This document shows, in pieces, positions 14,991-26,473 of a stretch of 64,000 nucleotides of DNA (position 1 is the first letter of the stretch; every line of letters begins with the position of its first letter). Source of the stretch: Sinomonas atrocyanea (GTDB taxonomy: Bacteria; Actinomycetota; Actinomycetes; Actinomycetales; Micrococcaceae); NCBI RefSeq assembly GCF_030812675.1, contig NZ_JAUSTE010000005.1, positions 124,001 to 188,000 of the forward strand, in the 5' to 3' direction. The position numbers were made by a program, and so were the translations under genes. The notes below the pieces were generated by a model. That model ran no database searches. It was not told the origin of the DNA and saw nothing but the letters and a program-made list of their open reading frames with translations.

Positions 14991-15968
14991 CTAGAACAGC
15001 GCGACGCGCGGCGTCTTGGGGAAGATCTCGTCGAGCTCGGCGAGGTCCTCGGCGCTCGGCTCCCACGAGGCCGCCTCGGCGTTCTGGCGGATCTGCTCGG
15101 GCCTGGTGGCGCCCGCGATGACGCTCGCGACCGAGGGCTGCGCGGCGAGCCACGAGAACGCGACCTCCAGTTCCGTCAGCCCGCGCTCCTCGGCGAACGC
15201 GGAGAACTTCTCGAGCTGGTCCCAGTCGGCGTCGTGGACGAGGTTGGTGCGGGTGTGGGACAGCCGCGAGCCCTCGGGGGCGCTGCCGCGGGAGTACTTG
15301 CCGGTGAGGAGGCCGTTCGCGAGCGGAAAGTACGGCAGCACGCCGAGGCCGTACGCCTCGGCGGCCTCCGTGACCTCCAGCTCCGCGCGCCGGTCGAGGA
15401 GGTTGTAGTGGTTCTGGCTCGAGATGAACGGGGTGAACCCGCCCATGCGCGCCGTGAACTCCGCCTCCGCGATCTGCCAGCCGGTGCGGTTCGAGTGCCC
15501 GATGTAGCGCACCTTGCCCTCGCGCACGAGGTCGTCGAGCGCCGAGAGGGTCTCCTCGATCGGGGTCTCGACGTCCGGGGTGTGGTACTGGTACAGGTCG
15601 ATCCAGTCGGTCCCCAAGCGGCGGAGGGAGGCCTCGACCGCGGTGCGGATGTAGCGCCGCGAGCCGCGTGCGCCGAAGTCCCTGCCGTTCGCGCCGTGCA
15701 TGTCCATGCCGAACTTGGTGGCGACGACGACGTCGTCGCGGCGGCCCTTGAGCGCCTTCCCGAGCATCTCCTCGCTCAGGCCGGGCGTGCGGCCGTAGAC
15801 GTCGGCGACGTCGAAGAGGGTGATGCCGGCATCGATCGCGGCGTGGACGACGGCGTCGGTGCCCTCCTGCGTCTCGGTCGGGGTGTTGGCGCGGCCGAGG
15901 TTGTTGCACCCGAGGCCGACGGTCGAGACGGTCAGGCCGGAGTGGCCGAGGCGGCGGTAGTCAGTCAT
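14991..15968 (-). CDS. Aldo/keto reductase
   Basis: An NADPH-dependent (beta/alpha)8 barrel reductase of 325 aa. The catalytic tetrad is visible: Asp53 (FDVADVYG), Tyr58, Lys85 (VATKFG) and His129 (LYQYHTPD). The C-terminal phosphate-binding motif is VIAGATRPEQIRQNAEA. It is first in the probable operon with nucleoside hydrolase and ECF transporter genes (14-nt gap). It might reduce the released sugar or an imported compound, but it may equally be an unrelated passenger. A -10 element 6 nt upstream implies a leaderless start at ATG 15968. Confidence 0.87.
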   Translation of the reverse strand: MTDYRRLGHSGLTVSTVGLGCNNLGRANTPTETQEGTDAVVHAAIDAGITLFDVADVYGRTPGLSEEMLGKALKGRRDDVVVATKFGMDMHGANGRDFGARGSRRYIRTAVEASLRRLGTDWIDLYQYHTPDVETPIEETLSALDDLVREGKVRYIGHSNRTGWQIAEAEFTARMGGFTPFISSQNHYNLLDRRAELEVTEAAEAYGLGVLPYFPLANGLLTGKYSRGSAPEGSRLSHTRTNLVHDADWDQLEKFSAFAEERGLTELEVAFSWLAAQPSVASVIAGATRPEQIRQNAEAASWEPSAEDLAELDEIFPKTPRVALF

Positions 15969-15974
15969 GGGGCC

Positions 15975-15980
15975 AGACTA
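15975..15980 (-). promoter_or_regulatory. -10 element (TAGTCT), leaderless start
   Basis: On the minus strand TAGTCT-GGCCCC-ATG: 6-nt spacing to the aldo/keto reductase start at 15968. Confidence 0.5.
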
Positions 15981-16066
15981 CCCGTGCCGCGGGCGCCGCC
16001 CCGGGAAGAGCGACCGGAGATGGGCGCCCAGGGAAGGGTGCCCGGGGATGGCGGGCGAGGGCGGCC

Positions 16067-16624
16067 TCAGAGGGAGAAGCCGCGGACGCCGGCGGGGGCG
16101 TGCTTGAGCTTGAAGGCATCCGGATCGCCCAGAGGGGCGACGGCGACCGAGAGCTTCGTGTAGTCGCTCGTGGCCTCGCGCAGGCACGTCTTCACCGCCG
16201 CAACGGCCTTCGCCGGGTCGACGCACGTCGCGAAGACGTTGAGCCGGCCGTTGCCGATGGCGCTGCCCTCGACCGTCCCGAGCCCGCGCCAGGCCAGGTG
16301 GGCCGAGAGGGCCTGCACGGCCTGCCGCTCGAGGGCCCGGTCCCGGTCGGTGCCGTCGGCCGTCTTGAGCGCGAACTGCGCCACGACCCGCCACAGGTCA
16401 TCGTCGCCGATCGGGGCGTAGCCGTCCTGCCCGCACTGGGCAGCGAAGGCGGCCATGAGGCCCTCGGCGGCGGCAGCGTCGACGTCGTGCGTGGCCTCCG
16501 TCGCGGACTGGTGGCCCACCACGCCGTGGTTCACCACGAACTGGCCGCCCTCCTCGTCGTGCCACGCCTCCCGGAACTCGAGCGTGCCGTCGTCCCTGCG
16601 CCGGTAGACGCGCGCGTAGCTCAT
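16067..16624 (-). CDS. Hypothetical protein, coupled to DUF402 gene
   Basis: A 185-aa soluble protein. The N-terminal part ([20 protein letters not shown] ... GGQFVVNHGVVG) reads like a small WGR-like beta-domain. The C-terminal half is alpha/beta and ends AGVRGFSL. I cannot assign a function. Its ATG overlaps the stop of the DUF402 gene (ATGA), so it is the third gene of a dxs-DUF402-unknown unit. There is no signal peptide or membrane segment. Confidence 0.65.
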   Translation of the reverse strand: MSYARVYRRRDDGTLEFREAWHDEEGGQFVVNHGVVGHQSATEATHDVDAAAAEGLMAAFAAQCGQDGYAPIGDDDLWRVVAQFALKTADGTDRDRALERQAVQALSAHLAWRGLGTVEGSAIGNGRLNVFATCVDPAKAVAAVKTCLREATSDYTKLSVAVAPLGDPDAFKLKHAPAGVRGFSL

Positions 16625-17247
16625 GGGTTCTCCTTCCGTCCCAACGCCATCCAGGCGTCGGCGATGCCGTCAAAGGGGCCGGTGCCCTCGAGCACGGCCC
16701 GGTGCAGCCGCGCGCATTCGGACCGGACGGCGGCGACCAGCCCGTCCGGGTAGGCCATCGTGGCCGAGTGGTCCGCGAACTCGTCCTCGTCGTCGACGAA
16801 GACCCCGTGGTGGGCCGTGCGGATCACGTCCAGGTCCATGTCGACCATGTGGAACTCGACGACGCCGGGGTGCCCCTCCCCCGCCGGGGCGCCGATGCGC
16901 TGCCAGGCGAGGTCCCACGCGAGGTCCACGTAAACGCGGAAGCCGCCGGGGTTGGTGTCGTCGTAGAAGGTCGCGGCGTAGCCTCCCGCGCGCGGGATGA
17001 GCAGGACCGCGTCCGAGCGGGTGTGGAGCGCGGCCCCGGGGCGGGAGATGAACTCGCCGCGCCCCTGGTACACCCACCAGCCGTGCTCGTCCTCGCCCAG
17101 CGCGAAGCCGGGGACGACCCAGTGGGCGGTGCCGTCCCATTTGCGGTTCCTGGCGGCGACGAGCTCGCCCGGGCGCGGCGCGCCGGCCGGCGCGGGCGGC
17201 TGGATCGGCCACGCTCCGCGGGCCGCTCCGGGTGCCGGACCGCTCAC
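16621..17247 (-). CDS. DUF402 domain-containing protein
   Basis: A 208-aa protein of the DUF402/Ntdp-like nucleotide phosphatase fold. After a Pro/Ala-rich N-terminus comes a basic-aromatic region ([14 protein letters not shown]). Then comes the acidic core [30 protein letters not shown] and FVDDEDEF, in which clustered Asp residues would bind metal. Known relatives hydrolyse nucleoside di-/triphosphates or act on RNA; the substrate here is unknown. Its GTG start overlaps the dxs stop (GTGA) and its own stop overlaps the next gene, indicating translational coupling to isoprenoid synthesis. Confidence 0.78.
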   Translation of the reverse strand: MSGPAPGAARGAWPIQPPAPAGAPRPGELVAARNRKWDGTAHWVVPGFALGEDEHGWWVYQGRGEFISRPGAALHTRSDAVLLIPRAGGYAATFYDDTNPGGFRVYVDLAWDLAWQRIGAPAGEGHPGVVEFHMVDMDLDVIRTAHHGVFVDDEDEFADHSATMAYPDGLVAAVRSECARLHRAVLEGTGPFDGIADAWMALGRKENP

Positions 17248-19232
17248 AGCTGGGGGAGCGTGCCCGTGGTGGGGGCAGCCTGGCCGGGCAGCGGCCGCGC
17301 GAACGGGACCTTGGTCCCGAGGACCTGGGCCACGATGTCATGCGCCACCTGCTGGGCCGTCAGGCCGACCCGCGCGAGCACCTGCGACCGCGAACCGTGG
17401 TCGAGGAACTCCACCGGGAGCCCGACCTCGTTCAGCGCCGTGTCCACGCCGACGGCGCGCATCTCCTGCCGGATCCTCGAGCCGACGCCGCCCGCACGGA
17501 CCCCGTCCTCGAGGCACACGACGATGCGGTGGCGGGCCGCGAGGCGGATGATGCTCCGCGGCACGGGCAGCACCCAGCGGGGGTCCACGACGGTGGAGCT
17601 GATCCCCTGGTGGTCCAGCCGCTGGGCGACCTCGAGCGCGAGGTCGCTCATGGCGCCGACGGCCACGAGCAGGACGTCCGGCCCGGCCTCGCCGTCGGCC
17701 TCGGCGTCGTGGCCCGTGCGGGCGAGGACGTCGACGCCGTCGTCGAGGCGCTCGAGCGCCTCTGTCTCGGCCCCGACGGTCCCCTTGGAGAAGCGCACGA
17801 CCGTCGGGGCGTCGTCCACCGCGATCGCCTCGCGGAGTTCCTCGCGCAGGCGCGTCGCGTCCCGCGGCGCGGCCAGGTGCAGCCCGGGGACGCTCTGGAC
17901 GAGGGCCATGTCCCACTGGCCGTGGTGGCTCGCGCCGTCGGGGCCCGTGACCCCGGCGCGGTCGAGCACGAGGGTGACGCCGGCCTTGTGCAGCGCCACG
18001 TCCATCAGGAGCTGGTCGTAGGCCCGGTTGAGGAAGGTCGCGTACAGCGCCACGACGGGGTGGAGCCCGCCGAACGCGAGGCCGGCGGCGCTCGTGACGG
18101 CGTGCTGCTCGGCGATGCCGACGTCGATCACGCGGTCCGGATGCCGCTGGGCGAACGTGGCCAGGCCGACCGGGATGAGCATGGCACCGGTGATGCCGAC
18201 GACGTCCTCGCGCTCGTCGGCGATCGCCGCAATCTCCTCGGCGAAGACCGAGGTCCACGAGGGCCCGGAGCCGGGTCCGGTGGGCTGTCCCGTCTCGGGG
18301 TCGATCACGCCGACGGCATGGAACTGGTCGGCCTCGTGGTTGCGGGCCGGGGCGTAGCCGTGGCCCTTCTCGGTGATCGCGTGGACGATCACGGGGCCTG
18401 CGAAGTTCCTGGCCGTGGCGAGCGCCTCCTCGAGCGCGCGCTGGTCATGGCCGTCCACCGGGCCGACATACTTGAGCCCGAGGTCCTCGAACATGCCCTG
18501 GGGGGCCCACCAGTCCTTGATGCCCTTCTTGGTGGCGTGCAGGCCCTTGTACACGAACTGGCCGACGGGACCGCCGTTCTGCAGCCGCTTCTTGGCGACC
18601 TCGAGCATGCCCTCGTAGGCCGGCGCGGTGCGGACCTTGTCGATCGCCGTGCGCAGGGACGCGAGGTAGTCCGCGAGGCCGCCCACCGTCGGGGCGTACG
18701 AGCGGCCGTTGTCGTTGACCACGATCACCACGCGGCGGTCCTTGTCGGAGGCGATGTTGTTCAGTGCTTCCCAGGCCATGCCGCCGGTGAGGGCTCCGTC
18801 GCCGACCACGACCACGGTGTAGCGGTCGCCCTCGCCCGTGAGCCTGCGGGCGCGGGAGATGCCGTCCGCCCAGGACAGGGAGGAGGAGGCGTGCGAGGAC
18901 TCGACGATGTCGTGCTCGCTCTCGGCGCGGGAGGGGTAGCCGGACAGGCCGCCCTCCTGCCGGAGGGTGGAGAAGTCCTTGCGGCCGGTCAGCAGCTTGT
19001 GGACGTAGGACTGGTGCCCGGTGTCGAAGATGACGCTGTCGTACGGGGACCGGAAGGTGCGGTGGATCGCGAGCGTGAGCTCGACCACGCCGAGGTTCGG
19101 CCCGAGGTGCCCGCCGGTCTGGGCGACATTGCGGATCAGGAACTGCCGGATCTCCCCGGCGAGGTCCTCGAGCTCGGCGGGGCCGAGGCGGGCGAGGTCC
19201 TTCGGCCCCTCGATGGAATCCAAGATGCCCAA
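17244..19232 (-). CDS. dxs: 1-deoxy-D-xylulose-5-phosphate synthase
   Basis: The first step of the MEP isoprenoid pathway: pyruvate plus glyceraldehyde-3-phosphate gives DXP, thiamine-diphosphate dependent. Thiamine-binding [16 protein letters not shown], transketolase Glu region (GIAEQHAV) and the [15 protein letters not shown] pyrimidine-domain motif are all present. The start is TTG 19232, giving [13 protein letters not shown] as in homologues, with AAGGAG six nucleotides upstream. A GTG nine codons earlier (19259) is open but lies before the ribosome binding site. The protein is 662 aa. Two small coupled genes follow. Confidence 0.92.
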   Translation of the reverse strand: MGILDSIEGPKDLARLGPAELEDLAGEIRQFLIRNVAQTGGHLGPNLGVVELTLAIHRTFRSPYDSVIFDTGHQSYVHKLLTGRKDFSTLRQEGGLSGYPSRAESEHDIVESSHASSSLSWADGISRARRLTGEGDRYTVVVVGDGALTGGMAWEALNNIASDKDRRVVIVVNDNGRSYAPTVGGLADYLASLRTAIDKVRTAPAYEGMLEVAKKRLQNGGPVGQFVYKGLHATKKGIKDWWAPQGMFEDLGLKYVGPVDGHDQRALEEALATARNFAGPVIVHAITEKGHGYAPARNHEADQFHAVGVIDPETGQPTGPGSGPSWTSVFAEEIAAIADEREDVVGITGAMLIPVGLATFAQRHPDRVIDVGIAEQHAVTSAAGLAFGGLHPVVALYATFLNRAYDQLLMDVALHKAGVTLVLDRAGVTGPDGASHHGQWDMALVQSVPGLHLAAPRDATRLREELREAIAVDDAPTVVRFSKGTVGAETEALERLDDGVDVLARTGHDAEADGEAGPDVLLVAVGAMSDLALEVAQRLDHQGISSTVVDPRWVLPVPRSIIRLAARHRIVVCLEDGVRAGGVGSRIRQEMRAVGVDTALNEVGLPVEFLDHGSRSQVLARVGLTAQQVAHDIVAQVLGTKVPFARPLPGQAAPTTGTLPQL

Positions 19233-19342
19233 GGGCGACTCCTTGCTCGAAACGTGCACGAACCACTGTAACGCCTCCGGGCACGGGAGTGTTTCCCTCC
19301 CTACCCGCGCGTAGGCCGGAGGGGTGCAGGGCCGGACACGGC

Positions 19343-19372
19343 GGAGGGCCCCACCGGATGGTGGGGCCCTCC
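19343..19372 (-). terminator. Strong hairpin downstream of aconitase gene
   Basis: A perfect 13-bp stem GGAGGGCCCCACC / GGTGGGGCCCTCC with a 4-nt loop, 38 nt past the acn stop and before dxs on the same strand. It probably terminates acn transcription. Confidence 0.65.
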
Positions 19373-19410
19373 TTGCTGCCGGCCTGCGCCGGTGCTGTCG
19401 CCGTGGGGCG

Positions 19411-22236
<2,826 letters not shown>

Positions 22237-22292
22237 TGCAGGACTCCTCTCGCAACACTGCCATCTTTGTCCCGGCCTCGCGGGCGGTGCTA

Positions 22293-22308
22293 GTTAGGCA
22301 TGCCTAAC
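22293..22308. promoter_or_regulatory. 16-bp perfect palindrome upstream of acnA
   Basis: GTTAGGCATGCCTAAC, fully self-complementary. The TTAGG/CCTAA half-sites resemble those of DtxR/IdeR iron boxes, but the spacing is shorter than the standard 19-bp box. A possible -10 (TAGGAT on the minus strand, 22345-22350) lies upstream, so the palindrome would sit just downstream of the transcription start. Confidence 0.5.
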
Positions 22309-22401
22309 CGCAGGGCCCTCCGCACACCGGGGCCATCGCCGCCCATCCTAGTTCGCGCAGGCCCGGCGGGCGACGGTTGCCCGCGGAGCGATGCCGCGGC
22401 C

Positions 22402-23772
22402 CTAGGCGCGTGGAGGCGTGAGCCGGGCGACGGTCTCGACGTGGTGCGTCATCGGGTAGAGGTCGAACGCCCGGAGGCCCTCGAGCTGCCACCCCGCCTT
22501 CCGGAACCAGCCGAGGTCGCGCGCGAACGACGCCGGGTCGCAGGCCACGTAGGCGATGGCCCGGGGCGCCGCCTCGACGAGCTGCTGCACCGCCTCCCGC
22601 CCCGCGCCGGCCCTCGGCGGGTCGAGGACGACGGCGTCGAACGCCCCCGCGCCGCCGTGCCGGCGCAGCACCCGCTCCACCCGCCCCTGCACGACGACGA
22701 CCTCGGGCCGGCGCTTGAAGGTGCGGCGCGCGTCGCGGCTCGTGCCGGGGGCGCCCTCGACCGAGAGGACGTGCCCCGAGGGCCCGACGGCGTCCGCGAG
22801 GGGCGCGGTGAAGAGGCCTGCCCCCGCGTAGAGGTCGGCGGCCTGCCCGCCCGGGGCGAGCGCGCCGTCCAGCGCCTCGACCGCCGCGGTGACGAGGGTC
22901 TCCGGGGCGTAGCGGTGGATCTGCCAGAACCCCTCCCCCGTCACGGTGTAGTGGCGGCCGAGGACGCGCTCGGAGACGGCGCCGCGGCCCCTCACGGTGA
23001 GGGGCGCCTTGCCGGCGTCCTGCCCCACCGCGCTGGCCGAGACCTCGGGCGCCAGGCGGGCGAGGACGTCGGTGAGCCGCGAGGGGGCCACCCCGTCGGC
23101 GAGGGTGAAGACGGCCAGCGGCGCGGAGCCGCAGGCGGGGGCCGCGATCTCGAGCCGCTCGACGCCGTCGAGGTCGAGCTCCCACAGGCGCAGCCGGTTG
23201 ATCTCCTCGGTCGCGAGCGGCATGGGGCCGACGGGGACGAGCGTCTCGGAGCGGTGGGCGTGCATCGCGAGCCGGCCTTCGGCGGTGACCGAGAAGCTGC
23301 AGCGCGTGCGCCACGCGAGGCCGCCGCCGTCGTCGTCCGAGCCCTCGCGGAGCGGGACCGGCTCGACCTCGACGTCCAGCTCGAGGCCGGCGAGCCGTTG
23401 GAGCTGCTCCCGGATGACCGCGGCCTTGAGCCGCCGCTGCTCGTCGAGGGCGATGTGGCCGAACTCGGCGCCGCCGACCGGGGGGCGCCCGGCGCGGTGG
23501 GCCAGGAGCGAGTCGGCGAGGTCCCACACATGCTCGCGCCGGTGCGGCGAGGGTTCGAGGACGTCGACGACGTCGGCGCGCCAGAAGGTCGCCTCGGGTG
23601 CGGCGTCGGTCAGTTCGGCGCGCACGAGTTCGCCTGGCAGGCCGTGGCGGACGAACACGACCCGGCCCTCGTGCCGGGCCACCATGTGGCCGCCGTGCGC
23701 CACCGGCCCGAGGCGCAGCTCGAGGGTGCGGCCGGCGGCGTTCTCCTGCGCGGTTCCGGGGGACGTGGTCAC
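22402..23772 (-). CDS. TrmA/RumA-family SAM-dependent RNA methyltransferase
   Basis: A class I methyltransferase for 5-methyluridine formation in tRNA or rRNA. The N-terminal TRAM domain (~14-70) reads LRLGPVAHGGHMVARHEGRV. The SAM-binding motif is ADLYAGAGLFTAPLAD. Motif IV is DAVVLDPPRAGAG and the catalytic cysteine is in YVACDPASFARDL. The N-terminal Fe-S cysteines of RumA are not evident. The 456 aa is the normal length. GTG 23772 overlaps the stop of the K+ transporter gene upstream (GTGA). In actinobacteria the pair is often conserved. Confidence 0.87.
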   Translation of the reverse strand: MTTSPGTAQENAAGRTLELRLGPVAHGGHMVARHEGRVVFVRHGLPGELVRAELTDAAPEATFWRADVVDVLEPSPHRREHVWDLADSLLAHRAGRPPVGGAEFGHIALDEQRRLKAAVIREQLQRLAGLELDVEVEPVPLREGSDDDGGGLAWRTRCSFSVTAEGRLAMHAHRSETLVPVGPMPLATEEINRLRLWELDLDGVERLEIAAPACGSAPLAVFTLADGVAPSRLTDVLARLAPEVSASAVGQDAGKAPLTVRGRGAVSERVLGRHYTVTGEGFWQIHRYAPETLVTAAVEALDGALAPGGQAADLYAGAGLFTAPLADAVGPSGHVLSVEGAPGTSRDARRTFKRRPEVVVVQGRVERVLRRHGGAGAFDAVVLDPPRAGAGREAVQQLVEAAPRAIAYVACDPASFARDLGWFRKAGWQLEGLRAFDLYPMTHHVETVARLTPPRA

Positions 23773-25742
23773 AGCTCCTGCAGCCTCCTGGCCTCTTCAC
23801 TCGACTTCAGCTGCCACGGGACTGACGCCACCATGACGCCCGGCTCGAAGTGGAGCCGGGCCTTGATCCGCAGGGCGGTCTGGTTGTGCACGAGCTGTTC
23901 CCACCACTTGCCCACCACGTACTCCGGGATGTACACGACGATCAGGTCGCGCGGGGAGTCCCGGCGCATGCCGTGGATGTAGTCCATGAGCGGGGTGATC
24001 GTCTCACGGTAGGGGCTCGCGAGCACGGTGAGGGGCACGGGGATCTCGAGCTTCTCCCAGTCCGCGACGGTCTGGGCGGTCTCCTCCGGGCTGATGTCCA
24101 CCGTCACGGCGTCGAGCCTCGACGGCCTCGAGGCGCGGGCGTACGCGAGCGCCCGCAGCACGGGCTTGCGGATGTGGGAGACGAGCAGGACGGCGTGGAC
24201 CCGGCTGGGCAGCGCGCGGGCCGAGGCATCGTCGCCCACTGCGAGCTCGCGCGCGACGTTCGTGTAGTGGGCGTGGATGCTCCACATGATGAGGAAGATC
24301 ACGAACATCGCCAGCAGCGCGATCCAGGCGCCGTGTTCGAACTTGGTGATGAGGACGATGACGAGCACGGTGGCCGTCATGGCGAAACCGATGCCGTTGA
24401 TGATGCGGGAGCGCTGCATGCGCACGCGCACGCCGCGGTCCTTGACCCGCTTGAGCTCGCGCGTCCAGTGCCGGATCATGCCCAGCTGGCTGAGGGTGAA
24501 CGAGACGAACACCCCGACGATGTACAGCTGGATGAGCCGGGTGACGTCGGCGTCGAACGCGACGATGAGGACGATCGCGCCCGCGGCGAGGGCGAGGACG
24601 CCGTTGCTGAACGCGAGCCGGTCGCCGCGGGTGCGCAGCTGGCGCGGCAGGTAGCCATCCTGGGCCAGGATCGAGCCGAGCACGGGGAAGCCGTTGAAGG
24701 CGGTGTTGGACGCGAAGACGAGGATCACGCCGGTGGCCGCCACGACGATATAGAAGGGGATGCTGCCGCCGCCGAAGACCGAGTCGGCAATCTGCCCGAT
24801 GACCGGCGTCTGGATGTAGCTGCCGGAGAGCGGCCTGCCGTCGAGGAGGAGCTCGCTCGCGGGATCCTGCACGAGATGCACGTGGGTCGCGTTGGCGAGG
24901 AAGATGATGCCTGCGAGCATCGACGCGGCGACGGCCCCGAGCAGCAGGAGAGTCGTGGCGGCGTTCCTGCTCTTGGGCGGGCGGAAGTTCGGCACGCCGT
25001 TGCTGATCGCCTCGACGCCGGTGAGGGCGGCGGCGCCGGAGGAGAAGGCCCGCAGGAGCAGGAAGGCGCCCGCGATCCCCACGAGCCCCTGGTCGAACTC
25101 CGGCGAGGCCACGATGGTGAAGTCGGCGCTCTGGGAGGGGCGCAGCGTGCCCGTGAGCCACTGCACGAAGCCGACCGCCGTCATCCCGAGGATGGAGAGC
25201 ATGAACAGGTAGGTCGGCACAGCGAAGACCGTCCCGGCCTCCCGGATGCCCCTCAGGTTCACGAGGGCGAGGACCACGACGGCGGCGACCGCGATGACCG
25301 CCTGCGTCCCGTGGAGCGAGGGCACGGCGGTGGTCAGGTAGGACGCGGCGGAGGAGATGGACACCGCGACGGTGAGGACGTAGTCCACGAGGAGTGCGCT
25401 GGCGACGGTGAGGCCCGCGAAGCGGCCGAGGTTCTCCGTGGCGATCTCGTAGTCGCCGCCGCCCGACGGGTACGCGTGCACGTTCTGCCGGTAGGAGGCC
25501 ACCACCGTCACGAGCACGAGCATGACGGCGATCCCGACCCAGGGCGAGAAGGACACGGCCGAGACTCCGGCGAGCGCGAGGGTCAGGAGGATCTCGTCCG
25601 GCGCGTAGGCGACGGACGAGAGCGCGTCCGAGGCGAAGATCGGAAGCGCGATGCGCTTGGGCAGCAGCGTGTGCGTGAGCCGATCGTTGCGCAGAGCGCG
25701 GCCCACAATCACGCGCTTGACCGCATTGAGAATCGTCAGCAC
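23769..25742 (-). CDS. APC-superfamily transporter, KimA-like potassium importer
   Basis: A 657-aa membrane protein with about 12 helices followed by a ~170-residue cytoplasmic tail (residues ~485-657). The N-terminal FASDALSSVAYAPDEILL is typical of KimA/YdaO-type and KUP-like proton-coupled K+ importers. The tail contains SRLDAVTVDISPEETAQTVADW and resembles the KimA regulatory domain. It is divergently paired, 56 bp apart, with two TrkA-type K+-channel regulators. The family is often annotated only as 'APC family permease' or 'amino acid permease'. GTG 25742 is a leaderless start. Confidence 0.82.
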   Translation of the reverse strand: MLTILNAVKRVIVGRALRNDRLTHTLLPKRIALPIFASDALSSVAYAPDEILLTLALAGVSAVSFSPWVGIAVMLVLVTVVASYRQNVHAYPSGGGDYEIATENLGRFAGLTVASALLVDYVLTVAVSISSAASYLTTAVPSLHGTQAVIAVAAVVVLALVNLRGIREAGTVFAVPTYLFMLSILGMTAVGFVQWLTGTLRPSQSADFTIVASPEFDQGLVGIAGAFLLLRAFSSGAAALTGVEAISNGVPNFRPPKSRNAATTLLLLGAVAASMLAGIIFLANATHVHLVQDPASELLLDGRPLSGSYIQTPVIGQIADSVFGGGSIPFYIVVAATGVILVFASNTAFNGFPVLGSILAQDGYLPRQLRTRGDRLAFSNGVLALAAGAIVLIVAFDADVTRLIQLYIVGVFVSFTLSQLGMIRHWTRELKRVKDRGVRVRMQRSRIINGIGFAMTATVLVIVLITKFEHGAWIALLAMFVIFLIMWSIHAHYTNVARELAVGDDASARALPSRVHAVLLVSHIRKPVLRALAYARASRPSRLDAVTVDISPEETAQTVADWEKLEIPVPLTVLASPYRETITPLMDYIHGMRRDSPRDLIVVYIPEYVVGKWWEQLVHNQTALRIKARLHFEPGVMVASVPWQLKSSEEARRLQEL

Positions 25743-25748
25743 CCTGAC

Positions 25749-25754
25749 ACGTTA
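25749..25754 (-). promoter_or_regulatory. -10 element (TAACGT) of KimA-like gene
   Basis: Minus strand TAACGT-GTCAGG-GTG: 6 nt to the start at 25742, leaderless. Confidence 0.5.
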
Positions 25755-25785
25755 TGCGACAACCGCGGGCGGTGTCATCGCGCGG

Positions 25786-25791
25786 TAGATT
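25786..25791 (+). promoter_or_regulatory. -10 element (TAGATT) of trkA-type pair
   Basis: TAGATT, 7 nt before ATG 25799. It is back-to-back with the KimA-like promoter within a 56-bp intergenic gap. Confidence 0.55.
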
Positions 25792-25798
25792 GGGGGCC

Positions 25799-26473
25799 AT
25801 GGCGCACTACGTGATCATGGGCTGCGGGCGTGTCGGCGTGACACTGGCCCACACCCTCGAGGACTCCGGCCACTCGGTCGCGATCATCGACCAGGACGAC
25901 CGCGCCTTCCGGCGCCTCCGCCGGACGTTCTCCGGACGCAAGGTCACGGGCATCGGCTTCGACCGGGACACGATGAGGCAGGCCGGCATCGAGGAGGCCT
26001 ACGCCTTCGCCGCCGTCTCGAGCGGGGACAACTCGAACATCCTCGCCACCCGCGTCGCCAGGGAGACGTTCCACGTCCAGCACGTCGTGGCCCGCATCTA
26101 CGACCCGGGCCGCGCCGAGATCTACCAGCGCCTGGGCATCCCGACCGTCGCCGCCGTCCGCTGGAGCGCGGACCAGGTGCTGCGCCGGATCCTGCCCGAG
26201 TCGGGCGTGGCCGGCGACTTCCGCGAACCCTCGGGCCGGCTTGTCCTCTCGGAAGTCACCCTGGACCCCTCGTGGCTCGGGCGCCCGCTGGCCTCGATCG
26301 AGCGCGCGGCGGGGGTGCGGGTGGCCTACATCACGCGCTTCGGCGAGGGCGTGCTGCCCACGCCGGCGACGGCGTTCCAGGAGGGCGACACCGTGCACGC
26401 CATGATGGACATCTCCGACGCCGCCGAGGTCTCCCGCATCCTGTCCGCTCCGCCCGCGAAGGAGTCCGAGTGA
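25799..26473 (+). CDS. TrkA family potassium uptake protein (CeoB-like)
   Basis: A cytoplasmic K+-transport regulator of 224 aa. The RCK/TrkA-N Rossmann domain (~1-130) has the nucleotide-binding MGCGRVGVTLAHTLEDSG and a conserved acidic residue in AIIDQDDRAF. A TrkA-C domain follows (~140-215). It normally binds NAD(H)/ATP and gates a membrane K+ transporter. No TrkH/TrkG subunit is near; the divergent KimA-like protein is the obvious candidate partner. Start ATG 25799 is set by the -10 element; an open extension to 25754 runs through the promoter. Confidence 0.87.
   Translation: MAHYVIMGCGRVGVTLAHTLEDSGHSVAIIDQDDRAFRRLRRTFSGRKVTGIGFDRDTMRQAGIEEAYAFAAVSSGDNSNILATRVARETFHVQHVVARIYDPGRAEIYQRLGIPTVAAVRWSADQVLRRILPESGVAGDFREPSGRLVLSEVTLDPSWLGRPLASIERAAGVRVAYITRFGEGVLPTPATAFQEGDTVHAMMDISDAAEVSRILSAPPAKESE

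Noticed and set aside
23769-25742. Ordinary amino-acid permease
   Set aside because: The N-terminal signature, long cytoplasmic tail and linkage to two TrkA regulators fit a KimA-like K+ importer better, although transport specificity is not proven.
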